Source: an uncultured Acetatifactor sp.
GTDB lineage: Bacteria; Bacillota; Clostridia; Lachnospirales; Lachnospiraceae
Direction of reading: 5' to 3'
NCBI GenBank assembly: GCA_910577665.1
Contig: CAJTOJ010000010.1
Coordinates: forward strand, 1-17,998
Length of the DNA: 17,998 nt
The notes beneath the pieces are model-generated. The model was not told where the DNA came from and ran no database searches. It was given only the letters and a program-made list of their open reading frames with translations. Below are positions 12,032 to 17,998 of the stretch, one piece after another. The stretch's first letter is position 1, and each line of letters begins with the position of its first letter. A program made the translations under genes and the position numbers.

Positions 12032-14074
12032 ATGAAGAAAAACGGAAGAACACTGGGAAAGGATATAAAAATTGTCCGCAGGGGGATCCGGGAGCTGAAC
12101 AGTCTTTTTGCAAGAGGAGATACAGAAGGCAGAGGAAATAAGCATAGACTGGGACAGCCACAGAAACAGGTACCCTGGGGCTGTCTCTCCGGGCATATGG
12201 CGCATGTACTGGTAAGGAGTCTTCTGGTGGCTGTGATGCCTTTTGCTACTGCGGCAGTAACGGCAGGCATCTTAGACAGGCTGATGGAGGGGCAGAAAGA
12301 GGAGAGGCTGGTGATGGCCTGTATGCTGGGAGTGGGATTGTTGTTTGCATGTTCCATCTGGAAGAATTATGAAGACTGCCGCATTGCGGTGGGTTACAGG
12401 CGGCTGTTCGATTCCTCAGAAATCAGCCTGACAGACAAAGCATATAGATTGCCGTATGAACTGTTAGAGGCAGAGGAAACCAGGCGCCTTCGGGATGAGA
12501 TCTCCGGAAACATCCATCTGTCCGGCGCGGGGATGGCAAGTCTCTACTGGGACATGGATGTGCTTTGGACAAACCTCATTTCTGCAGGCATTGCCATTGT
12601 CATTTCGGGATATTATGGGTGGCGTATGATTTTCCAGGAAAGCAGGGCAGGCGGAATATCTGTTGGGACGGCCGTCCTGGTGCCCTGCCTGGGGTTGTTG
12701 GTGGCATTCTGTGTCTTCCTGTCCTGCCGGATGACAGGAAAACGTTTTGATGCTGCCTTCGGATTCTTCCAAAAAGGCGCGGAAAGTGCCAGATACGGGG
12801 ATTATTACCATATGCAATATTTGCAGGATGAAGATGCCGCCATGGATGCAAGGATCTACCAGCAGGAGGAACTGATTGTACGGGAATGCCAGACGAAATG
12901 TTATGAGCACCAGGCCAGGGCTAAGGAAGAGGATTACAGCGCCATGAACCGGTATGATGGCATCAAGATAGGAAGTTCCTGCATCTGTGGCTGTATGGTG
13001 TATCTGTTTGTGGGATACCAGGCAGGCAGAGGGCTGATCGGATGTGGGAGTATCGTCATGTTATATGCAGCAGTCACCTGGATGATTGACTCCATGGCCA
13101 GGACCGCGGAGATTGTCACGGATCTGCGGAATAACAATGTGCATCTGCTGCGGTACTTCAGATTCCTGGATCTGCCAGAAGAGCAGGGAATGGACGGGGA
13201 AGTGGCACAGGAGAAAGATAAGAAGGGTAAGCAGAAGATATCCAAGAGAGACAGCCGGAAAATAGAAGGGGAAGCCGGACAGGAGAGAATAAAAGAAGCC
13301 GGAAAAAGACAAGGAGAGAAAAGAGAACGGGGGATAGAAATTCGAGATGTCACTTTCCAATATCCAGGAAGTACTGCTTTCGCCCTGCGTCATGTGTGTC
13401 TGCGTATTGATCCAGGGGAGAAAATTGCCATTGTGGGAGAAAACGGTTCTGGTAAAACTACTTTGATCAAACTGCTTTGCAGGCTGTACCATCCCAATGA
13501 AGGGCAAATCCTGGTGGATGGTAGCAATATCCAGGCATACCCCTATGACCAATATATGGAATATGTTTCTACTGTATTTCAAGACTACACACTGTTTGCT
13601 TTCACTGTGGCAGAAAATGTGGCTGGGACACAGGACTATGATGAAGAGAAGGTTTGTGAGGCATTGGCAAAAGTTGGGCTTCTGGAGAAGGTAAAGCAAT
13701 ATCCGAAGGGTATCCGGCAACCCTTGTTCCACGATTTTGACCTGGAAGGGACGGATCTGTCCGGTGGAGAGGCGCAGAAGCTGGCGATTGCCAGGGCGAT
13801 TTACAGGGATACACAGATCATGATCCTGGACGAACCTACAGCTGCCCTGGATCCATACGCAGAATATGAGATATACGAAAGCCTGAGAAGAGTGATGGAG
13901 GGCAGGACCATGATCTTCATCAGCCATAGACTTTCCTCCTGCCGGATGTGTGACAGGATCGTGGTGATGCACCAGGGAGAGGTGGTGCAGTGTGGTACCC
14001 ATGAAGAACTGCTGGCTCATAAAAATGGGAAATATCATGCGCTTTGGGAGGCTCAGGCGCAATACTATGTATAA
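12032..14074 (+). CDS. ABC exporter half-transporter 2 (TMD-NBD)
   Basis: A 680-aa partner of the preceding exporter. The membrane domain spans about 55-385; residues about 388-440 are a Lys/Arg/Glu-rich linker (EKDKKGKQKISKRDSRKIEG); the ATPase domain has Walker A GENGSGKTT (469-477, Lys475), Q-loop VFQDYTLF, signature LSGGE (576-580), Walker B ILDEP with D600 and E601, and H632 in ISHRLSS. Both ATPase sites of the heterodimer therefore look canonical. I chose ATG 12032 because GAGAGGAAG (12018-12026) precedes it and it gives a size like the partner. The same frame is open back to GTG 11753 (773 aa), but that extension has no good ribosome site and runs through a 26-bp repeat read in three frames. 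Substrate unknown; a drug or peptide exporter is likely. Confidence 0.87.
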   Translation: MKKNGRTLGKDIKIVRRGIRELNSLFARGDTEGRGNKHRLGQPQKQVPWGCLSGHMAHVLVRSLLVAVMPFATAAVTAGILDRLMEGQKEERLVMACMLGVGLLFACSIWKNYEDCRIAVGYRRLFDSSEISLTDKAYRLPYELLEAEETRRLRDEISGNIHLSGAGMASLYWDMDVLWTNLISAGIAIVISGYYGWRMIFQESRAGGISVGTAVLVPCLGLLVAFCVFLSCRMTGKRFDAAFGFFQKGAESARYGDYYHMQYLQDEDAAMDARIYQQEELIVRECQTKCYEHQARAKEEDYSAMNRYDGIKIGSSCICGCMVYLFVGYQAGRGLIGCGSIVMLYAAVTWMIDSMARTAEIVTDLRNNNVHLLRYFRFLDLPEEQGMDGEVAQEKDKKGKQKISKRDSRKIEGEAGQERIKEAGKRQGEKRERGIEIRDVTFQYPGSTAFALRHVCLRIDPGEKIAIVGENGSGKTTLIKLLCRLYHPNEGQILVDGSNIQAYPYDQYMEYVSTVFQDYTLFAFTVAENVAGTQDYDEEKVCEALAKVGLLEKVKQYPKGIRQPLFHDFDLEGTDLSGGEAQKLAIARAIYRDTQIMILDEPTAALDPYAEYEIYESLRRVMEGRTMIFISHRLSSCRMCDRIVVMHQGEVVQCGTHEELLAHKNGKYHALWEAQAQYYV

Positions 14075-14080
14075 GAGCGG

Positions 14081-14225
14081 TTGTTCACTCGGTATTACCG
14101 CCAGGTGTTTTCACGTATTCTTTGCTTGACAAACCTGAGACTGTATGCACACAAAATGAGCGCTCTTTGTCCATTTTGTGTGCATCACGTTGCTGAGAGA
14201 GGTGTAGTCGTGAGCAGTAAACTAT
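14081..14225. repeat. Degenerate foldback repeat with 14-bp perfect hairpin
   Basis: ATGCACACAAAATG (14145-14158) and CATTTTGTGTGCAT (14172-14185) are perfect inverted repeats with a 13-nt loop. The left flank has TGTTCACTC (14082-14090), identical to the left end of the 9136 element, and the right flank GTGAGCAGTAAAC resembles its right end. It starts 7 bp after the second ABC stop and may also act as a 3' hairpin for that mRNA. Confidence 0.55.
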
Positions 14226-14658
14226 AAGGGCCAGATGCATGAAAGCTCGTTATTTTCCGCTTAAGTAGTAGAAAACAGGGAATGGAAATAGTATAATGAA
14301 GAGAAGACAGGGACGGGCAGGCATAGAAAGTGAAAGCGCAGTTTCCGGCATGATGAAGAGCAGGCCAGCTGCGGGATCAACGGAGGAACATGATGGCAGT
14401 GATAAGAATTGGGTATCAGTGGCGGAACTTGTCAGTGGCAGAAAGAAGTTAGGAATGCACAGGAACTGGCAGGCCCCATGGCTGACCCGGCCAGCAGAAG
14501 ACGGACTTACAGGAGGAGATGTTGTTTGACGGAGAACTGAGGTTCAGTGAGGAATGGATAGAGGAGTAGCCTGACCTTGATGAGAGGGCAGGTAAAAGGG
14601 AACCGGGTTAGGCATTTATGGGTATTTGAGAAAGATGTATGGGAGAGGAAAAGCAAAA
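14226..14658 (+). other. Stretch without a confident gene
   Basis: A 77-codon ORF at 14296-14529 (Arg/Gly/Glu-rich, no recognised domain and no good ribosome site) is the longest reading. A different frame ends with MLFDGELRFSEEWIEE and a stop (14518-14568), which looks protein-like but has a stop upstream near 14477. This may be a worn-down gene; I cannot name it. Confidence 0.3.
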
Positions 14659-15732
14659 ATGACGGATTTGAAAGAAAGAAACCAAAAGATAATAGATGCG
14701 GTTATCAGAAAAGCAAACAGGGTGTGTCCGGGTTCTCTGTCACTAATCGGCATAAATGGATCTTTTATGACAGGAGACTATTGCGAAAAATCGGATTTGG
14801 ATCTGCTCATTGTGATTCGTGATGACAGAGGGTGGCAGCTGGGATGCGCTTTTATACAGGACGATTTGCAGGTGGGCCATGATATCTATTGTACCACCTG
14901 GGAAAGATTGCAATGCGATGCCGGATATGAACATCCCAATATTTCCAAGCTTATGGACGCTGAAATCGTTTATTGTGCAGGGGAGAAAGAGAAAGAAAAA
15001 CTGGAACAACTGCGAAAAACGGCAAAGGATATTTTAGATGCGCCCTTTTCGGAACAGGATTATGCAAAAGCGTATAATCAACTAAAAGAGGCGGAACATG
15101 GATACACGGCGGCGATGATTTCGGAGAACAGATCTGATGTGCTCAACGGAGCGGGCAGAGCCATTTACTATATTGAAAATGCAATTGCAATGTTAAATAA
15201 GCAGTATTTTCACTATGGAGTAAAACGCGCCTATGAGGAGCTGCAGGCAATGCGGAACAGGCCGGAAAACCTGTGTGAATTGATAGAAAGTGTGATCTTG
15301 GCTTCTTCTGTTCCGGCTATAAAAGAAGGGGTGTCCAACTTGATGAGAGAAACAACGGCGGTGTTTCATCAAGTGAAAGAATCACTTGCCATGCAGAAGA
15401 AAACCGCAGGAAAAGAGGAGTTGATGGGCACCTATGAAGAGATGTATTCCAACTGGCAAAACAAGATGCATGCAGCGGCAGAAACCGGAAACAGACACCT
15501 GTCCTTTATGAGCCTGATCAGCGCAAACGCCATGTTCGCTGAACTGGAAGGTGAAGTAAAGATTGACAGATATGATGTATTGGAAGGGTATGATCCGCAG
15601 GATTTGCACACCACGGCAATGGCATATGACAGGGTATTAAAAGAATACTTGAAGGAGTATCAGAAGACTGGACTTGCGGTAAACCATTATCCGGACATCG
15701 ATGCATTTGTGCAGGATTTCATTGGTATCTGA
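14659..15732 (+). CDS. Nucleotidyltransferase (pol-beta superfamily) with helical C-terminal domain
   Basis: A 357-aa protein. The N-terminal minimal nucleotidyltransferase core shows GINGSFMTGDYCEKSDLDLL: the G34-S35 motif and the metal-binding D46-x-D48, with a likely third acid D75 in GHDIYC. The rest (about 105-355) is mainly helical, like the HEPN-like or substrate-binding domains of antibiotic and protein nucleotidyltransferases. Such enzymes move a nucleotide to a small molecule (for example aminoglycosides), a protein or RNA; the target is not clear. The start at ATG 14659 follows GGAGAGGA (14641-14648); an in-frame TTG at 14626 lies before that site. It is a lone gene between an exporter operon and degraded DNA, which is compatible with an accessory resistance gene but not proof. 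Confidence 0.82.
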   Translation: MTDLKERNQKIIDAVIRKANRVCPGSLSLIGINGSFMTGDYCEKSDLDLLIVIRDDRGWQLGCAFIQDDLQVGHDIYCTTWERLQCDAGYEHPNISKLMDAEIVYCAGEKEKEKLEQLRKTAKDILDAPFSEQDYAKAYNQLKEAEHGYTAAMISENRSDVLNGAGRAIYYIENAIAMLNKQYFHYGVKRAYEELQAMRNRPENLCELIESVILASSVPAIKEGVSNLMRETTAVFHQVKESLAMQKKTAGKEELMGTYEEMYSNWQNKMHAAAETGNRHLSFMSLISANAMFAELEGEVKIDRYDVLEGYDPQDLHTTAMAYDRVLKEYLKEYQKTGLAVNHYPDIDAFVQDFIGI

Positions 15733-15746
15733 AGCGCCTTTGCAGG

Positions 15747-15806
15747 CAGAAAGCCCTGTGTGTATTTGGGAGATTCTTGGGAAGCTGTGTGGGAGCCGGC
15801 TTTCTG
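15747..15806. repeat. Long-range inverted repeat after the nucleotidyltransferase
   Basis: CAGAAAGCC (15747-15755) and GGCTTTCTG (15798-15806) are exact 9-bp complements across a 42-nt loop. It begins 14 bp after the stop codon. The following ACGGATTTTT gives a short T-run, so a terminator is possible. Confidence 0.4.
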
Positions 15807-15857
15807 ATTTACGGATTTTTAAACTGATTCGGAAATACAGAAAAAGGTTCCGGAGCA

Positions 15858-16040
15858 TTGAAGATCCTTTTTGGAATTGGATATCAGGAGATTCTGTTCG
15901 GAGAGGACAGCAAGGAGCAGTGCATTGTGGTGGAGCAGGATGGGATGATACATGTGCAGTTAGTCAGATCACTCCCTTTTTGGATTTGTGTAGCCAATGA
16001 AACGGAAAAGAATGGATATCCAATGGGAACACTTACCTGA
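15858..16040 (+). pseudogene. Unrecognised coding fragment
   Basis: A frame without ATG or ribosome site reads KILFGIGYQEILFGEDSKEQ and continues protein-like (CIVVEQDGMIHVQLV) to a TGA at 16038-16040, about 60 residues. The upstream 120 bp are not coding in any convincing way. It is probably the tail of a lost gene. I do not recognise the family. Confidence 0.3.
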
Positions 16041-16053
16041 AAAGGGGAGTCAG

Positions 16054-16116
16054 ATGTTAAGACAGTACTACGAAGCAGAATATAGAAATGAACGATTTTG
16101 TGGAGAGAAGAGATGA
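16054..16116 (+). CDS. 20-aa ORF translationally coupled to kptA
   Basis: The ATG at 16054 follows AGGGGAG (16042-16048) with good spacing and encodes MLRQYYEAEYRNERFCGEKR. Its TGA (16114-16116) overlaps the kptA ATG (16113) as ATGA. It may be a leader that feeds ribosomes to kptA, or the remnant of an upstream gene. No family is recognised. Confidence 0.35.
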   Translation: MLRQYYEAEYRNERFCGEKR

Positions 16117-16658
16117 AGAATTCAGACAAATTGAGCGTGTTTATCAGCCTGGTATTGAGACATAAGCCAGATGCTGCAGGAATAGCTTTAGATGAACATG
16201 GTTGGGTGAATGTAGATGATTTGCTTGTTGGCGTGAACCATTCCGGCAGAAAAATCAATATGGAAATATTAGAAGAAATTGTGAAAACAGACAGCAAGCA
16301 GCGATATAGTTTTAACCAGGATAAAACATTGATTCGGGCAAATCAAGGACACAGTGTTTTGGTAGATGTGGAATTAAAAGAACAGGAACCACCAGAATTT
16401 CTGTACCATGGAACGGCGGCCAGATTTCTAAAAAGCATTGAGGCAGAAGGCTTGAAACCTATGAGCCGTTTATATGTACATTTATCAAATGATGTTGAAA
16501 CAGCACTAACAGTTGGAAAACGTCATGGAGAGGCTGTGCTGCTGAAGATATACAGCGGGGATATGTATAAGAATGGAGAGAAGTTTTATCTTTCCGAGAA
16601 TGGGGTATGGTTGACGAAAGCAGTGGATGCAAAATATTTTACAATCGTAGACAATTGA
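16113..16658 (+). CDS. kptA: RNA 2'-phosphotransferase, Tpt1/KptA family
   Basis: A 181-aa enzyme that uses NAD+ to remove an internal 2'-phosphate from RNA, releasing nicotinamide and ADP-ribose 1'',2''-cyclic phosphate. In yeast it completes tRNA splicing; most bacteria have no known 2'-phosphorylated tRNA, so its role here is open. Family motifs: SLVLRHKPD (12-20), LDEHGWVNVDDLL (26-38), RANQGHS (75-81), YHGT (98-101), and PMSRLYVHLS with VGKRHG (116-139). The catalytic tetrad by analogy is R16, H17, R64 and R137. Length is normal and the frame intact. The start is set by GGAGAG (16102-16107). It lies downstream of a 20-codon coupled ORF and about 280 bp before tRNA-Pro. It is AT-richer than the central genes, so transfer is possible. 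Confidence 0.9.
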   Translation: MKNSDKLSVFISLVLRHKPDAAGIALDEHGWVNVDDLLVGVNHSGRKINMEILEEIVKTDSKQRYSFNQDKTLIRANQGHSVLVDVELKEQEPPEFLYHGTAARFLKSIEAEGLKPMSRLYVHLSNDVETALTVGKRHGEAVLLKIYSGDMYKNGEKFYLSENGVWLTKAVDAKYFTIVDN

Positions 16659-16659
16659 C

Positions 16660-16830
16660 GTGATTGCCTTGAAAGGAGCTGTTGCGAACGCCAGGGTGAC
16701 GCAGAGGAAGAAATCCACCGCATGTGGGATAGAAAGAACTTGTAATGTTGGGAACAAATCACAGGAGTATATAGAGTACGCCATGCCCATGAAGACCATG
16801 GGCTATGACTGTAGTGCCTGCGAAAATTAG
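16660..16830 (+). pseudogene. Rpn/PD-(D/E)XK transposase-like C-terminal remnant
   Basis: A 56-residue frame ending at TAG 16828-16830 contains NKSQEYIEYAMPMKTMGYD, which resembles the NQSQIHYAMPVRTMLYD block of Rpn-family recombination-promoting nucleases common in Lachnospiraceae. The catalytic N-terminal part is absent, so it is dead. The call is from memory of the family. Confidence 0.45.
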
Positions 16831-16840
16831 TCTGTTTTTC

Positions 16841-16870
16841 TTGACAGCCGGGAGAGAGGTGGAGTATAAT
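16841..16870 (+). promoter_or_regulatory. Promoter of tRNA-Pro
   Basis: Consensus TTGACA (16841-16846) and TATAAT (16865-16870) with an 18-nt spacer. The start would be about 60 nt before the tRNA. Confidence 0.75.
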
Positions 16871-16937
16871 ACATAGAAGTACAGTAGATGTTACAAAAAG
16901 CATACTGGATTATAGTTGATATGTTGCTGTACTGTAT

Positions 16938-17012
16938 CGGGGTGTGGCTCAGCTTGGCTAGAGCGCCTGGTTTGGGACCAGGAGGTCGCAGGTTCGAATC
17001 CTGTCACCCCGA
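16938..17012 (+). tRNA. tRNA-Pro (anticodon TGG)
   Basis: Acceptor CGGGGTG/CACCCCG, D arm GCTC...GAGC, anticodon stem CCTGG/CCAGG with loop TTTGGGA (anticodon TGG), T arm GCAGG-TTCGAAT-CCTGT, discriminator A. CCA is not encoded. A T-rich stretch follows without a clear separate hairpin. Confidence 0.95.
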
Positions 17013-17217
17013 TTTTTATATTTTATGGGCTATCACACCAGGAAGTCCTAAAAACAAAAAGAGACTTTCCAGCCGTTGAGTAATTGGTTGGAAGTACATC
17101 TAAATGCATATAGATTCTTGTTTGTAATAACTGTATGGCGGTACCACAGCGACGAGAGCGGATGATTGAGATAGGAATGTAAATAGTTCTGCTAAGAAAT
17201 TGTGGAGAGGATGCTTT

Positions 17218-17385
17218 ATGGGCAATGAAAATACAAACTGGGGACAAAGTGTTACCGGCGTTGTGATTCATGGAGGAAAAGTGTTGTTAGCCAGACACAC
17301 ATATGGCGGCAGAAATGGTAAACTGATTGTACCGGGAGGATATTCTGGAATTAACAAAGAAATTGATTCAAAGTGCTTTGTCTAA
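17218..17385 (+). pseudogene. Truncated NUDIX hydrolase
   Basis: The first 40 residues, MGNENTNWGQSVTGVVIHGG then KVLLARHTYGGRNGKLIVPG, match the N-terminal strand region of NUDIX hydrolases up to the start of the Nudix box (VPGGY). The box itself (G-x5-E-x7-REUxEExGU) is missing: after GGY the frame reads SGINKEIDSKCFV and stops. Another frame continues protein-like to about 17456 (LIQSALSNDVGLHFTDYEST), so the 3' part was replaced or frameshifted. Without the metal-binding Glu residues it cannot hydrolyse nucleotides. GGAGAGGA (17203-17210) is its ribosome site. Confidence 0.65.
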
Positions 17386-17498
17386 TGATGTAGGATTGCA
17401 TTTTACAGATTATGAGAGTACGTCACACCCGCCGTTTTCGTTATATTGTTTATTATAATGAGTAAGAGAGAAAGTTTCAAAAGTAGATATCGCTGTAT

Positions 17499-17537
17499 AG
17501 GGAATCAAGCAGGGGCTATGATTCCCTTTTATTTTTC
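17499..17537 (+). terminator. Intrinsic terminator
   Basis: AGGGAATCA (17499-17507) pairs perfectly with TGATTCCCT (17519-17527), followed by TTTATTTTT. It closes the transcript of the NUDIX remnant. Confidence 0.85.
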
Positions 17538-17566
17538 GCTTTGCGGCGACTTAATCTGTTAATGGA

Positions 17567-17594
17567 TTGACTCAAAAATAACTTCATATATAAT
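17567..17594 (+). promoter_or_regulatory. Promoter before the terminal gene fragments
   Basis: TTGACT (17567-17572), a 16-nt spacer, TATAAT (17589-17594). It faces the two broken reading frames that follow. Confidence 0.6.
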
Positions 17595-17611
17595 TTTTGT
17601 TAGGTTTTTAG

Positions 17612-17809
17612 GACGATCTGGAAAAAGTTGAGAGGGATTGCCTGGATACCATAGAGCTAAATGACGGATTTTTAGATTTCATAAAGGCTGTTAGACTGGA
17701 AGTTTATGTAGGGGAATGTCTGTATGTAGATGACAGTTATAAAAAGGCTTCTTATGGCAGTAACAATAGCTGCTGTTACCGAACAGGAAACGGAGGAAGA
17801 CGAAAATGA
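17612..17809 (+). pseudogene. 3' fragment of an unrecognised gene
   Basis: A frame directly after a stop codon and without an ATG start reads DDLEKVERDCLDTIELNDGF and on through FIKAVRLEVYVGECLYVDDS and SYGSNNSCCYRTG to TGA 17807-17809, about 65 residues. The sequence is clearly protein-like. Its stop overlaps the ATG of the next gene (ATGA), so the two were once translationally coupled. The family is unknown to me. Confidence 0.45.
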
Positions 17810-17998
17810 ATACATACTGGTCAGAATATGTGTAAAAGACAGAAAACTCTATCTATCCCGCTCTTTAAAATTCCATCCGTGCAACATGGATAAATGGATA
17901 GAGGCCATGCAGCTGCGGGACGGGATGAAGCTTTTTGAAGTAGGCTGTGCCGGCGGACTTCTTTGTCATCGGTTGAAAGAGCAGCTTCCGGAAGCGGA
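17806..17998 (+). pseudogene. Class I SAM methyltransferase, broken and cut by the window end
   Basis: From ATG 17806 (GGAGGAAG at 17792-17799) the frame reads MNTYWSEYV, then TAA (17833-17835), then KTENSIYPAL. Around 17860-17870 the homology moves to another frame: LKFHPCNMDKWIEAMQL and FEVGCAGGLLCHRL, the glycine-rich SAM-binding motif I. Together these match the N-terminus of a small-molecule methyltransferase of a type I recall from Lachnospiraceae. One nonsense change and one frameshift mean no full protein is made unless the sequence has errors. A competing intact reading starts at ATG 17730 in the second frame and runs to the window end, but its first 45 residues do not look like this family. 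Confidence 0.6.

Noticed and set aside
13061..14062. 333-codon open frame on the - strand
   Set aside because: Antisense to the second ABC exporter ATPase domain; no motif and no ribosome site.
16888..17079. 63-codon open frame across tRNA-Pro
   Set aside because: It is read through the tRNA gene; the apparent protein is just tRNA sequence.
17760..17785. GTAACA...TGTTAC inverted repeat as another foldback copy
   Set aside because: Only 6-bp arms inside a coding fragment; too short to separate from chance.

Overview
The window looks like a chromosomal segment from a Gram-positive anaerobe of the Clostridia, most likely Lachnospiraceae. This is inferred from strong AGGAGG-type ribosome binding sites, sigma-A type promoters, a HAAS-domain membrane protein, a DUF6171-like cysteine-rich protein, HemZ- and Rpn-type remnants, and tRNA genes without an encoded CCA. 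No organism-specific marker pins it further.

Layout. (1) About 1-1930 is a decayed, AT-richer mobile-element end: a membrane-anchored cell-wall amidase, a shortened XRE regulator, a 56-aa ribbon-helix-helix-like regulator with a promoter flanked by twin palindromes, and a tyrosine integrase with an internal stop and a large deletion. It abuts a frameshifted 3' fragment of hemZ (about 1934-2115), which suggests the element once integrated in the 3' end of hemZ. (2) 2212-4916 is a co-directional set: class-C beta-lactamase-fold serine hydrolase, P1-family self-processing aminopeptidase and nitroreductase. (3) 4953-6127 holds tRNA-Arg(ACG) with promoter and terminator, a DUF6171-like protein and a HAAS membrane protein. 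(4) 6200-6607 is a regulatory stretch with two GTAC palindromes and a 48-aa protein that is 58% Asn+Gln, ending in a hairpin. (5) 6606-9063 is a housekeeping cluster: THUMP-domain rRNA methyltransferase (with a possible structured leader), XTP/dITP pyrophosphatase and YfcE-type phosphodiesterase, the last two overlapping by ATGA. (6) 9136-14225 is the most unusual part. A 134-bp foldback repeat is followed by a strong promoter, a roughly 370-nt leader holding an 11-codon peptide and terminator hairpins, then two ABC exporter half-transporters that probably form a heterodimer. The first has a 36-bp (12-aa) tandem repeat giving a Glu-rich linker. The second is preceded by a 26-bp tandem repeat whose unit length is not a multiple of three, and it has a Lys/Arg/Glu linker. 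A related but degenerate foldback follows. (7) 14230-17998 holds accessory genes among remnants: a nucleotidyltransferase, KptA-type RNA 2'-phosphotransferase behind a 20-codon coupled ORF, an Rpn-like remnant, tRNA-Pro(TGG), a truncated NUDIX gene, and a methyltransferase broken by one stop and one frameshift that runs off the window.

All recognised genes are on the + strand. The best candidate for a poorly described system is the exporter pair with its attenuator-like leader. By analogy with BmrB-BmrCD of Bacillus, it may be induced by ribosome stalling. The nearby nucleotidyltransferase would fit a resistance role, but that is inference.
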